A stretch of 64,000 nucleotides of DNA from Plasmopara viticola (taxonomy: Eukaryota > Oomycota > Peronosporomycetes > Peronosporales > Peronosporaceae), in contig MBPM02000005.1 in assembly GCA_001695595.3 (NCBI GenBank), positions 1,302,001 to 1,366,000 of the forward strand. Reading direction: 5' to 3'. Below the pieces are notes generated by a model that ran no database searches, was not told where the DNA came from, and worked only from the letters and a program-made list of their open reading frames with translations. Within the stretch, counting starts at the first letter, position 1. Each line of letters starts with the position of its first letter. This document shows, in pieces, positions 47,001 to 57,892 of the stretch. The position numbers were made by a program, and so were the translations under genes.

Positions 47001-48855
47001 CCCTTTGTTTCTTCACGAAATTATCGCAGAGATGCAAGAGCAACAAGTTATTAAGGTAGATGAAAAGAGGGGCATTCGCACGTGCGAGTTGCATGTTCAG
47101 ATATCGTGGGGCGACAAATCAAAAGCGCAATTTTGCTTTGCTTGTCATTCGAGCTTCGGGAATCCAAGAAAGGATAAAGAAAAAGACAAGATCAAGGTGG
47201 ATGTGGAGAAGGAGATGAATCAGGGCTTTGATTCTGAAGTCACCAAGAAAACCAAGCATCGATGCAAGTGCTGTGGCTATTTCTTCTGTGCAGAGTGTAC
47301 GCCAAAAGCGTGTCAAGCGAAAATTCCAGGAAAGTCCAGCGAGCCTGTTCGTCATTGTCGTACATGCTATAATTTGTCATCCTCTCGTCGGCCAAGCAAT
47401 TTATCCCACGGTATTGAGACTATAGCAGGAACGCCTATTGATAAGCGATCACGTCCAAAAGGTCGCATTCGCTCAATTTTTCACGCTGGAAACAGTAGTG
47501 ATTATTCAATATCCTTTTCTTCGTCATCTTCGTCGAAGGCTTTCTCGCTGTCGAGTACCGAGACACTAACCAATCGCATTGCACTGCGGCCGCCACGAAC
47601 CGTCAAGAGCGTACTTACTACTATGCTTGACCAGCTGACATGCTCACAGCGTATGCTGATGAAGACAGCGAGTGCCATTGGACCAGTATTTGACGAAGAA
47701 TCGCTTTGTGGCGCCTGTCCAATTGAAGCGCATTTATCTCGACTTTCGCAAGATTTAGAGGACCTCGAACAGTTTGCAATGATTCGAAAAGTTGACACGT
47801 TCATCGGCGGTGTGCCAGCACTATCCACGGTCTCTCCAGGAGCGACAGGTGCCCTCATAACTTCAAGCCAAACAGCTTCGCCGAGCACTTACGTGAAAGT
47901 TAAGTTTGAGTTTTGTCACGGTTTCATGCGCGGTGTTATCCGCGATCAATTACTTCGAGGTCAGCTGGACAAGCTCAATGCGCGCATTGCAGACTTTCGG
48001 GAGCAGCAGCAAAGAGAGTTACGCCAAAAGTTTTTCGAAAAGGCGAATGAGAGCCTTTCCCGCTTTGTGCCGTTGAGTATTCCAACGACATACGATGACA
48101 GTGCTGGATTTGTCCACGATGTTCGACGAGCGCTTACTCCGACCGGAATTGGAAGGAGAAAATCGCGTTCACCATTGTTCCAGGATAATAGACGACGGCA
48201 TCTACATGTTCGACGCAATTCCCACTCAGGCGTTCACCAAAGCAGCGAGTCAGTGTTTGTGTCGTCGGATTCTTCGTCAGAGGTGTCGAACTCAGAAGCA
48301 CCACACGAGAATGAGTACAGCGACGGGTTGTTGTTGGTTGGTCTAGACCACGCTTCGATATCCTCATTGCCGTTGACCAGCAACACATTCTACGAAGAAC
48401 AATCACAATTTTTTGGTCGACAAGCAACATCTATACGTTTGAAGTCAGATCGTGTGCTTGTCAAGAAGTATTGCAGTGTGTTCTCGCATCTGAAATTGAA
48501 GGGGCTGAAAAACACTCGACAGTGGAAAACGCGATATGCTGTTTTAGGGAGTGACCGCTTGTCATTGCAATATGATGAGGATGATCCAGTCATTGGACCG
48601 CTGCAGCCAGGCGCTCGTCAGGGCACATTATTGTCACTAAAAGGTGCTACAGTGAGCGCGTGTGACTTCGAAATGGCGGCTAAGGTCAATTGTTTTCAAG
48701 TTCAAGTTTCGGATTGGACGAAGAAAGGCAAAATGATCAAGGATCAACGACGGGCATTTTTTATCGGGGTCGAAAGCAAAGAAGAGGTGGAGAATTGGGT
48801 TTATATGATTCGTTATGCGATTGAATCGCTTGAAGTGCAGCTGCAGTCAAAATAG
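44051..48855 (+). CDS. Soluble-type adenylyl cyclase with NTPase, FYVE-like and PH domains; two exons
   Basis: Exons 44051-44955 and 45027-48855 join across a 71-nt intron (donor GTATAT) to give 1577 residues; the join completes FINLGFSEQD. Class III cyclase domain C1 (about 55-200) has both metal Asp residues, D63 in FADVSGFT and D113 in AGDAMLIFW. C2 (about 292-470) has VLFINLG in place of the first Asp, plus NKFLVDDKGS and ASVGITTGTALCGVVG, the same asymmetry as animal ADCY10. A Walker A motif (GDIGVGKT, 583-590) begins the ADCY10-like NTPase region. Near 1005-1080 is a FYVE-like zinc finger with four CxxC pairs (FCFACHSS, RCKCCGYFFC, ECTPKAC, CRTCYN), but without the intact RRHHCR box. 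A PH domain closes the protein (about 1446-1570; QWKTRYAVLG, then a C-terminal helix with ENWVYMIRYA). It should make cAMP; membrane recruitment through phosphoinositides is inferred. Confidence 0.9.
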
Positions 48856-51800
48856 AGCACATTAATTTAAATAGGATTTCTTTAACTTTAGTTTCCATTC
48901 AAAAAAAAGTGTATTTACTAAGATTTTAATTACACTCTTATGGAAATTCTTGCTGAGTAAAGTATAGTAGAAGTAGCGCGTAAACGACATTATAATAATA
49001 CGATATAATGCAATCGCTTAAACAACTAGACACTTATAATAAAAAATAGCCCCAGCGAGCTCAAAGCTCATGCAGCGAGAGCTGCGATTAAGGTCCAAGC
49101 AACAGCCTCCGGACAATAATTTTAAATCACGGGCATAAAGACATCAAATGTGCACAATTTTGACCGACCAAGCCTCAATCTGCACCAACTTTTTTCTTCT
49201 TCCTATCCGTTTATCGCCATCAATAAACCAAACTTTCTGCATTCAATTTTCGTCTCACAGAGACGACAATCAGTTTTGGCCTTTCCGGCCGCGTCTTTCG
49301 CAATATATAGTTAGCTCAAATTTGCATGCCATATTCTCTACTCATGCATACAACGCAATGTCAACGCTGATACATTCAGAACAGTCCACTAGATGATTGT
49401 CAAGATGTTAAGGTCAGCCTTATACTCAGATGCCATCATTTAAAATGCTGTACAACGGTATCAGCTCTCACGACAAGTAGGATGACGACACAAGAATGCA
49501 CCTCGAACATTGAGGCAACTACATGATCGACAGTAACCAAAGAGGTGGCAATTTCTAATCCGTCGTGCTAACTCATTTATAAAGCATAATGTTTATTTGA
49601 CACGAACCACGAACGCACGTAGATGTAGCTATCTCTGTACAGCTGTTCTCCGGGCGCACTGAATATAGTCTCTTGATCTTGAGACCAATTTTGTCATCTT
49701 TTGCTGTTGACAAAAGATGACAAAAATTGCTTGCGCGTAAATACGAAGACAATGAGTTTATTAAGACGAAAGTGGGTAATATAGAGTTAGTAGAGGCGTA
49801 CTTTAAGAAGTGGTAAATTTCGGCGTTACGATTTCTTGACCTCGCACCTTGGTCTGCAATACATTAAGCTTTAGGCTAGATAAAGGAGACATCTCGCCTT
49901 TTCGCGTAAAAGCAAGTCAAAGTCTTCGACTTAGTGCCTTGAATAATGTACTAACCCCCAAGAAGATATTCGGACGGGAAGAAATATTTACAATTGGAGA
50001 TCTGATATCGGTAAATGCAAACAATATACCTACAAATAGAGTTACTGCGGTGGCTTTTCGTAGAAATGGGCTTAGCGTATTCAAGGAGGACGCAATAGAT
50101 CAAGTGATTTTGTCTGAGCTTACTAAAGCCGCATCATGACACGGGCCAGGTGGCGTCAGTGTCGAGTCAAGCACCGAAAGGTCTTCCGTACTCGTTTGAC
50201 GTCTCAAAAGAGTGCCAGCACTGCGGGCCTGCCGGTAGTACACGCGCATTTTTTAATGTCAGAGAATGACGAAGTGCGTTCAAAAGCACAAAGAGATTGC
50301 ACTATTTGATCGCACCTCATACCAGTTTTAGCCAAGTTGATGGGCAAAATGAATACTGCCTTCAAGCATGTGATCGTAAGGTTGAAACCTTGTCGTCGGT
50401 AGGCAACGGATTGTAGCATCGGGTCCTTCCTTTTCGAAAACAGTAAGCTACTCGTGTTATCATATCATTTGAGAGCTGCACTAGAAGCTAACCGTCGTTT
50501 GTTGATCTGAATTTTAATCGGTTGGCAACAAAATTGGACTCGTCAAGCCGAGGTGAAGCCAGTGCATAATGTAATCCTTAAAAAAGGATGCGGCTGAGTC
50601 TATATTAAAGATGCAACAAAGATTATGGTTTGTCGTAAGATTAGGGATGTCTTTCACGCTGGTGTTTGCGGTTACATGATCTCAAAATTCTATCGTAGTA
50701 TCGGCCATAAATTCATCCCTACCGAGCATAGCGTATAGTTCATAAGGGTATTTTGCATCTCCGCTAAGGGTGAAAGACTATATACCGCTTTCTTAAGCCG
50801 ATTAACTAATTGCACGATAAATGCCCAAGATTAGTCCTAGCTTCCCCCAATGTCTACGCACAGTACGCACAAGGTGTAAGCTGGCGGTGCAACCACAGCC
50901 GATAGCGACGTAGGCTGGAGAGCCGCAGTGTCACCGAGATTTTCAAATTATCAAGCCAGCATGATCGACGAGTACATTCACGTAATTATGGCCGCGGACA
51001 CCATCACGAAATTCGTAATAGGAACACAGATACGGTCTCGAAATGAGGATCGGCGTAATGGTGTCGCATAGCAAATTGAATTCAGTAGACGGGAATAATA
51101 CGATCCACCAAACGACTGATTAGTCCAATTGACAAAATCTATAGGTTTGATTCAAAAATTACACAATCTATGTACATCGCGGTAAGAAAATATAACTATA
51201 TATCCTCGAATTTGCTCATCTGAATATTTTGTTTTCAATAGTGGTAATGTTTTTAGTACAATATCACGACATGCAACTTATGCCCTTTTTGACGTAAACC
51301 TTTCAACGAAGATGAATGCTGCTCGACGCTATAATTTTCAGACCTTACGGCCTTAAAATATCGGCAATAAGTACAATTACAATAAAGCCAATAAGAATAC
51401 TGGCGTCATCTATGGCAAAAAAAGTTGGTATAATTCTGGGTGTTTGCGAAAACAGGTCGAGCCTGCCTTTCTTGCCACGGGCGAACTGTTGTCGCTTGTG
51501 GTGGCAATGCTCACGATTTCACATTGGTACTGACGTCGGCACAGAATTTGCAGTGGCGACATTCTTATGAGCAGATTTGCTTCTGGTGGGTCAGAGTGGT
51601 CTCTACCACTTTTTCGCACTGATATTTTCAAGAAGAATGTATCGCATGTGGGACAATCTGTAAGAATCTTTCTGTCATAAGATAGAATTAACGGACCCTT
51701 CGAATCACTTCTGAGCCTGCCAATGTCAAAAGAACTGTCCTTTCTCCATTTCACAGCGTTATAATGGCTGCGAATTAGTCGTACATATCACCTTTATATA

Positions 51801-52515
51801 GCGGTGAGTATCCCTAAGGTATAGGAAAGAAAAGGTTGTGTTTTAAATGATCAAACTTTAAGTGAGGCATCTCTCACCTCAATAGAGAGCATGTGGGAGA
51901 GAGTATTAGCTTTTTATAGCTGCTTTTAAATAGAGGCGTGATGAATTTTGCTCGTTTTTCTTTTTTCGTTAGTAGGAAATACCATTTCCGTGCTTTAAGT
52001 CAATGACAAAGGACATTGTAAGGCCATTGCAATTGTCCCCGCAGCGACCAACAAGATAGTGACGGTATTTCGTCGGTCAGAAGTGACAAATACTTTAAAA
52101 ATGTCAATTACAACGTAAATACATCACGTAAAGAACAGCGCAGCCCCCTCCTATAGATGACGAAATGATGGGGCAAACAGGACCTCATTTACGAAAAAAA
52201 GAACCTTCTTTTTGTCCATCCTACACTTGGTTTTGGTATACTTGTTGCTAAAAAGAATTTAACCTTTAATGCAAGTTTTGCTGTCGCCGTAAAGATTCTA
52301 GCTCGTACGTATCCTACCGTCGCATCCTGCTTGCCTTCCTCACGTTCTCGCAACACATACGCCATACCGCTTGTTAAAAAAAAATGAGGATTTGCGGCTC
52401 ATCCTATAATGCCTCGACGTCGACGTCGTTGCCACCTAGGTTATGGCTAGCCCTAACCAATATTGGGGGGTTGTGTTCGTAATGCTCTTTTTGCCGAGTC
52501 TTTTTTTTCCATGAA
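48856..52515. other. Gene-poor AT-rich stretch
   Basis: No frame over 115 codons, none with a domain. It contains the hairpin listed separately. Fragments around 49.85-50.14 kb and 51.41-51.75 kb are uninterrupted but unrecognisable. Confidence 0.45.
49689..49725. repeat. Perfect 15-bp inverted repeat (hairpin), 7-nt loop
   Basis: Arm TTTTGTCATCTTTTG at 49689-49703, loop CTGTTGA, arm CAAAAGATGACAAAA at 49711-49725. It lies in gene-poor DNA far from any gene end, so a terminator or UTR role is not suggested; it may be the footprint of a small foldback element. Confidence 0.95.
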
Positions 52516-55347
52516 ATGGACGCGTTCACTTACGTTTTTTGTCTCTTGGCGCCCGTCATGCCACCGTTCGAGCCGGTGGACAACGAGCAGCAGGCGCGAG
52601 CGTACGGCCGTGCCCGCGCCAAGGAGATTTTCCAGCCCATGCGCTGGAAACGCATCGGAGCTTTGCCAGACGAGGCCGCCAAGCTCTATGAAAGCACGCA
52701 TCGGGCGAGTCCCGACACGTACAGTGTACGCGCAGTCAAGTCCTTACAAGCGACGTTGGCCGAAGTCGAAGCCGTGTTCACGCAACAGATTGGCCCGGAC
52801 GACGCCCCGTCGCTCTTGGCACATCTCTTGCCATCTACGTACGTGTCGGGCGGGCCCATTGCGCACTATCCGACGCTGGAGCACGCGACGAGAGAACGCG
52901 AGAACGTCACGGTGCAATACGCGCGACTCAAGCCGTACACGGCCAAGCAAGTGGGACACACGCGGACGAACGCTCGATTGGCCGACGCGGTCGATAATTT
53001 TGTCCTCTTGGGGTACACGCTGTCGACCCGGTTACAACGGTCGGACACGCGGCTGAAAAAGACGGCCGGTACGCTGACGCCACGTACCATCACTTCGGTA
53101 CCCTCGTTGTTGCACTTGTACCACCCCGTCAGTGCGCCTCTGTTTGCGGAAAGACGACCGGATTTCCAGCCCCACCGCCTCGCTCGCCATGACTTTACGA
53201 TTACGTATATTATTCAAGAATTGGCCTCGAGTCGTGAAGGCGAGGCAGCGTCTGTGACGCTCGAAGTGATCCTCACGTGGTCGTTGGATCCACAGACGCA
53301 AGACACTGAGGCCACGGTGACGGAAGCAATGCTTCAAGGAAAGCACCGTCTTCGCCACGATGCGCTCTGTCTCACGCGACTCCAGCCACTCATCAACGCG
53401 CTTCGGCAAGAAAAGATGCGACCTAGTGTGGCGACAAAAGGCACACCGGCACTTTCGAGTCCGGACGGGAACATGGTACCAACCAAAGGTCGGATTTGTG
53501 GCGTGTGCCAGCGCAAGTTCGGGCCGTTTCGATGGAAAAAGAGTTGCAAAGGCTGCGACAAGCTCGTGTGCAACCAGTGTTTAAACAACAAACCCCTGGC
53601 CGTGTCCCGTCGAAAGCACCGCGTGTGTACCCAATGTACCCTCGAGGACCCGGAAAGTGGTACAAAGACCCAAAGCAAGGACCCAGGCAAGGTCCTTTCA
53701 GCGGGCGACTCGGGGATGAACGTGTTTCAGATTCCCAATCTCGAAGCCCTCGTTCGCACCCCCGTTGACCCCGAGCCACGTGACCCGCCGCCCTCGACCC
53801 GCGTCGAGATTGATTTGGGCTTGGATCCCGCCTTGCACGCTGCGACTGCCCGTGGCCGGTCACGCGCGCCGTCTCGGCACTCTGATCTTTCCCTGGCATC
53901 TCCGCTAAGTACCCTCTCGGCCACGAGCAACGTCGGTGCTTCGCCACCCAATCGCCTCCAGACGGTAGAGACCCTAAAGGACACGGCAGCAGAAGGGCTG
54001 CAAGCCTTGCGTACCCAACGCGCCAAGACGGTGCAATTGGAAGAAACGCCGATCAAACACGTGACGCGCAGGAGTTCCCGCTCGTCGTCTTGTGCCCCGT
54101 CGCCCGCGGTCGACGACTCGGCCACGAAGCGTACCCTTTGTACCACTGACGCGGTCGACGACTCGGTCGTGAAGCGTACCCTTTGTACCACTGACGCGGT
54201 CGACTCGGCCGTGAAGCGTACCCTTTGTACCACTGACGCGGTCGACGACTCGGTCGTGAAGCGTACCCCCTGTACCACTGACATCATCGAGCTCCCGACC
54301 CCCGCGCCCGACTACGAATTGGATTTCAGCTGGTACCATAGTTATCCGAAAGCCCCCGTCGTGCGTCGCGGAACCGAGCTCGATCGTGCCAATTATGTGG
54401 AACTCACGGGGTTCAAGATTGATGCGCGCTCGGTCGTGTACCTGCGTCAGGACTCGGCCCTCGAAGCCTTGGCGCACCAAGTCTTGGGCTTGGCGTCGCA
54501 CTGGCACGGGTGCAGTCTCAACGTCATTGGGAGTTTTGACGTCTATTGCCTCGTGACGGTCTCGACGCGGCCCGAGCTCGACGTCGACAGCGACGTGCTG
54601 GAGCTCGAGACGTCGCCCGTCTTGAGCGACGCCGTCGTGGCGCGGGAAGAGAGCGTGAGTGCGCACGCCGTGCACCATCAATCAGTCTTTTTCGTGCCGG
54701 ACCTGGCGCACGACGTTCGGTTTCGCGCCCATCCCTTGCACACGGACCACGGGGCCGCGTCGTTCTTGAGCGTGCCGCTCTATGCCACGAGTGCCACGTC
54801 GTCGGACGTGTATTGCGTCGCGACGCTCGATTTGTGGACGCGCACGGCGGGATTGGCGCCTCGGTGCGTGCCGACGGCGTGGCTGCAACGCCTCCAGGCG
54901 TTGGGGCAGCAAATGATTGTGCGGCTCGAAGCGCTGGCGAGCGAGGCCCAAGCGTGCCTCAAGCCACGAGGCCGCGCGACGCACTCGTTGAGTTCGTGTG
55001 AGTCCCGCACCAGCACGGGCCGCGCGAATTCCGTGACGGACTTGTACGACATTGACAGTGAAAGCGTCGTCGAGTGCCCGCCGTGTTCGATCGAGCCGTT
55101 TGATCGCTTGACGAATCTCTCGTATGCCAAAGTGCGGGGTTACGGGCTCGGCGGCGTGACGTGGAAGTACGACAGCGACAATGACAGCACGACGTCGAGT
55201 CAAAGCGCGAGTAGTTCGTGCAGCCAGAGCTCGCGCTTTTCGTCGCAATTGTACTCGGCCGCGGACCTGCACTCGACGATCGAGTCGTTGCTGTACCAAG
55301 CGTCCAAGACTTCGCAATATTTGAGCGAGACGGGCGTTTCGATTTAG
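52516..55347 (+). CDS. START-like / FYVE / GAF-domain protein with internal peptide repeats
   Basis: An intronless 943-residue frame. Residues about 40-310 resemble the START-like lipid-binding region found before FYVE fingers in oomycete proteins. The FYVE-type zinc finger spans about 328-373 with paired cysteines (CGVC, CKGC, CNQC, CTQC). A Ser/Pro-rich linker contains four near-identical 14-15-residue repeats (531-589; VVKRTLCTTDAVDDS). A GAF-like domain follows at about 642-810 (SALEALAHQVLGLA, GCSLNVIGSFDVY, HHQSVFFVPDLAHDVRF, AASFLSVPLY). The tail is Ser-rich. FYVE fingers bind PtdIns3P on endosomes and GAF domains bind small ligands, so a lipid-responsive signalling role is inferred. 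The ATG at 52516 has a good context; Met at 52558 is the alternative. Confidence 0.85.
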   Translation: MDAFTYVFCLLAPVMPPFEPVDNEQQARAYGRARAKEIFQPMRWKRIGALPDEAAKLYESTHRASPDTYSVRAVKSLQATLAEVEAVFTQQIGPDDAPSLLAHLLPSTYVSGGPIAHYPTLEHATRERENVTVQYARLKPYTAKQVGHTRTNARLADAVDNFVLLGYTLSTRLQRSDTRLKKTAGTLTPRTITSVPSLLHLYHPVSAPLFAERRPDFQPHRLARHDFTITYIIQELASSREGEAASVTLEVILTWSLDPQTQDTEATVTEAMLQGKHRLRHDALCLTRLQPLINALRQEKMRPSVATKGTPALSSPDGNMVPTKGRICGVCQRKFGPFRWKKSCKGCDKLVCNQCLNNKPLAVSRRKHRVCTQCTLEDPESGTKTQSKDPGKVLSAGDSGMNVFQIPNLEALVRTPVDPEPRDPPPSTRVEIDLGLDPALHAATARGRSRAPSRHSDLSLASPLSTLSATSNVGASPPNRLQTVETLKDTAAEGLQALRTQRAKTVQLEETPIKHVTRRSSRSSSCAPSPAVDDSATKRTLCTTDAVDDSVVKRTLCTTDAVDSAVKRTLCTTDAVDDSVVKRTPCTTDIIELPTPAPDYELDFSWYHSYPKAPVVRRGTELDRANYVELTGFKIDARSVVYLRQDSALEALAHQVLGLASHWHGCSLNVIGSFDVYCLVTVSTRPELDVDSDVLELETSPVLSDAVVAREESVSAHAVHHQSVFFVPDLAHDVRFRAHPLHTDHGAASFLSVPLYATSATSSDVYCVATLDLWTRTAGLAPRCVPTAWLQRLQALGQQMIVRLEALASEAQACLKPRGRATHSLSSCESRTSTGRANSVTDLYDIDSESVVECPPCSIEPFDRLTNLSYAKVRGYGLGGVTWKYDSDNDSTTSSQSASSSCSQSSRFSSQLYSAADLHSTIESLLYQASKTSQYLSETGVSI
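54106..54282 (+). repeat. Four coding minisatellite units (45, 45, 42, 45 bp)
   Basis: Units start at 54106, 54151, 54196 and 54238, each GCGGTCGAC(GAC)TCGG... followed by AAGCGTACCCTTTGTACC. They keep the frame and encode VDDS-VVKRTLCTTDA-like peptides. Unit 3 lacks one GAC codon. The near identity at DNA level indicates recent expansion. Confidence 0.95.
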
Positions 55348-55420
55348 ACTGGCGAGGGGTTGGCGAGGCTTATTGGCGTGGGATCTCGTGGTTGTAACGA
55401 TAGGTGGTGCGAGGGGCTTC

Positions 55421-55818
55421 ATGATGATGACGATGGTGGCGCTCGAGTGGGTGAGTGAAAAGGACGTTGCCGCGCAGGACGTGGTGGGTTTTCTGCAGCA
55501 GTGGCACCGTGTGCCGGCGACGGCCGTGTGTGACATTGCGTCGATCGTGTCTCGTCCGTGGGGGACGCGAGAGAAGGCACGGGTTTGCCATGACATTGCG
55601 TGCAAGTGCGAGGCAAGCGTGGCGACTTTATTGTGTCACAAGTTTAAGTACGTGGTGGCTGGTCGATTAAGGATTTTAAAGTGGGGTTTTGAGTGAGGAA
55701 TGGATGCAGCAAGGCGACGCATTACGTTGTGAAAGGGGAAGTCATTCAAGTGCGCTGTACACACGTCTATGCGGGTGCGTTGGCTGTCATTTGGTCGTTG
55801 AAAAGAGGACAAGACTGA
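55421..55818 (+). CDS. Small protein of unknown function; two exons
   Basis: Exons 55421-55647 and 55710-55818 join across a 62-nt intron (GTACGT...ATGCAG) to give 111 residues beginning MMMTMVALEWVSEKD. Without splicing, the first exon frame reads into AT-rich intron sequence and stops. The protein is helical in appearance with several Cys residues (VCHDIACKCEAS) and no signal peptide. I do not recognise it. It follows the FYVE/GAF gene by only 73 bp in the same direction and precedes the next small gene by 37 bp. An alternative is that it forms the 5-prime part of that gene, but the phases tried did not fit. Confidence 0.45.
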
Positions 55819-55855
55819 TTGAGGGGAGCTAGGCACGTGGTCTTGTGGTACACAG

Positions 55856-56420
55856 ATGAAGTCGGCGCTGGAAAGGCAAGAGCCAAGGGTAAACGCCGCT
55901 TTTTGGTTTTACCACGAAAAAAACGGTTTTATCCTTTTTTTGGTGATAAAACAGAGCGATGTGACGGTTCCAGTGCTTTCGGTGGATAAAGTGATGGAGC
56001 TACTTGATGTCTTGGGGGACCAAGTGGTCGATGCGCTTGAAGCGTATGAGCTATTTGCCGACAGAGACGCGAAAGGACCGCGGCGGATGACGCTGCTGGG
56101 TCTTTTAAAAGCCCTCTTGAGGTTATGGTCAGTCAACGTGGTTTTACTATATTTAGCGCACCGTGGTTTAAAGTGTGTGTTTTAGCAAACCGAAAGACCA
56201 AAACGCCAAATTAAAGTCTGCTCACCGCGAAGAGAAGCTGACCGTCGAGACGCTTCGCCACATGCTGCAAAGGCTCATAACCGACAAGGATCTTGCCATC
56301 CAAGACCTTCCCGAAGCGACAACAAGCCCCTTTCTGTCCTACACCGACTTTTTAGCCATTTCCGTCGCTTTCCTCGCCTCTGGAACGCCCGGATCTTCTC
56401 GTTTGAAACAGATCCGGTAA
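55856..56420 (+). CDS. Degenerate EF-hand-like small protein; three exons
   Basis: Exons 55856-55888, 55955-56121 and 56186-56420 give 144 residues. Intron 1 (66 nt, GTAAAC...AAACAG) is open in frame, so it could also be retained; its T-rich sequence and splice sites favour removal. The last join (split AGC codon) is required by frame. ALEAYELFADRDAKGPRRMT and the later PFLSYTDFLAISVAFLA resemble the helix-loop-helix layout of calmodulin-like proteins. The Ca2+-binding loop positions are mostly lost. Function is unknown. Confidence 0.5.
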
Positions 56421-56492
56421 CTCTAATTTAGATCAGTGGCGCTAATTTTAACTTTAAACGAACTTGCGATACTTTAAACGCTTCATAGCTGA

Positions 56493-57683
56493 ATGAATCT
56501 CGTGGCTTCGTCTTCCATGCCTTGTTCTCGCGAGTGGCCAGCCAAGAGTAAGCGAAAAGGACGTCGAGGTCGCACGGTGCCGCCCACCGTGGCGTGCAAT
56601 GAGCCCTCTTGCTTCTTCCTCCGTGACCCGAGTCACTGGAACCGCCAAGGTTCTCGTGGCGCTTTGAATGAGCTGGAACTTGCGGGAGCTCAACGCGGAA
56701 GCAAGCGCCGAACGAGTGCGTTCAAGGCGAAAGGAAAAGAGAAGAGTTTGCAATCCACAAGCGTCGCGTGTCTCAAAGGCTCTCCAACGCATGCTACTGC
56801 AAGCGCCAGCAAGCGTCTCTCGCCTCGTCGAGCGGATCGAACCTTGTCAGCGGGCGTGAATGCAAATGCCCGAAGTACGAGTAGCAACGACGTGGGATCG
56901 CGTCCTCCGTCGCGTCAGCGACATGCGTTTCCCACGCACCTCATCGACACCAATGCGTTTGACGCGACGCCTTCGACGGCCCGGTCGCGACGCCATTCCA
57001 AGACTTTTTGCACCGGTCTTGGCTCTGAGACGCCGGACCGGCCACCGTCGCGGTACCTGGTCAAAGCCAAGCGCCCGACCCAAGACGCGAGTGGATGGGC
57101 ACGCCGCGTGGCGTTTCCGTCGAGTAACCAAGCGCACCATGATCCGAAAACCGATGGCTTTGCCGACGTCGACGAGAAACTCCCGCCGCCGTTTCAAATC
57201 CAAGTCACGACGGCGTCACCGATGGCTGGCAAAGACGGTCGGGACCGGCGGGCGCCGCTGCGTCGATTGCAGTGGCTGGACCAGGACGCGCAACTGTACA
57301 ATGCCCACTTGTTTGAAACGGTCATTACGCTTGCAAGCCCACGGCTCGCGGTACCCGTGACAATGGAAGACGAAGTGGAGGACGAAGAGCGCTTGCAAGG
57401 GCCGAGCTTGGAGCGTGTAGCGCAAGCGCGGCAGTGGAGTCGACCGAGTGATCGGCCGTCGAGTCGACTGGACGCGATGGATCCGCAAGTCGCGATTGAG
57501 CAGACGCCCTTGTACTTGGCCGACGATTGCATGACGGTGCCTGCGAGAGCGCTGACGGACTTGCATTTGGACGACTACAGTGCCTTGCACGACGAAGCGC
57601 TGGCTTTGCACGTGCCCGTGCCAACGGCGCGCCTTCGAACTTCCTTGGGCATGGATTTCCTAAGTCTCTTTGCTCAACACTAG
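56493..57683 (+). CDS. Arg/Ser-rich, largely disordered protein of unknown function
   Basis: A 396-residue frame without introns. The N-terminal 190 residues are Arg/Ser/Lys/Pro-rich. The C-terminal half is more ordered-looking: RRLQWLDQDAQLYNAHLFET, then an acidic stretch, then PLYLADDCMTVPARALTDLH. It ends FLSLFAQH. No domain is recognised. GC-rich third positions resemble those of the neighbouring FYVE/GAF and SLC37 genes. Several opposite-strand frames cross this region and are taken as GC-driven shadows. The start at 56493 is the first ATG; Met at 56517 is also possible. Confidence 0.55.
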   Translation: MNLVASSSMPCSREWPAKSKRKGRRGRTVPPTVACNEPSCFFLRDPSHWNRQGSRGALNELELAGAQRGSKRRTSAFKAKGKEKSLQSTSVACLKGSPTHATASASKRLSPRRADRTLSAGVNANARSTSSNDVGSRPPSRQRHAFPTHLIDTNAFDATPSTARSRRHSKTFCTGLGSETPDRPPSRYLVKAKRPTQDASGWARRVAFPSSNQAHHDPKTDGFADVDEKLPPPFQIQVTTASPMAGKDGRDRRAPLRRLQWLDQDAQLYNAHLFETVITLASPRLAVPVTMEDEVEDEERLQGPSLERVAQARQWSRPSDRPSSRLDAMDPQVAIEQTPLYLADDCMTVPARALTDLHLDDYSALHDEALALHVPVPTARLRTSLGMDFLSLFAQH

Positions 57684-57892
57684 TCGAGATTATCTATTTA
57701 CGAGTTGAAAAATCTAGGCCACGGCCTTTTTGGATATTTTGGCGATTAAGCTGGATACTAGTAGTGTATCCAATCCATTAGACGTCTTTGTAAGATGCTA
57801 CCATACACGACAATGTTGGCTCTTTAAGGCGGCACTTGAATTGATCCAGCATCGTTTAAGACAATAGTGAGAGCTCTGAAAGACGGCGCTTT

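Noticed and set aside
51410..51754. 114-codon minus-strand frame in the 48.9-52.5 kb gap
   Set aside because: No domain, signal peptide or splice linkage; an overlapping plus-strand frame of similar length suggests chance.
54682..55605. 307-codon open frame on the minus strand, rich in Arg/His
   Set aside because: It lies antisense to the FYVE/GAF gene in GC-rich sequence, has no domain, and looks like a compositional shadow.
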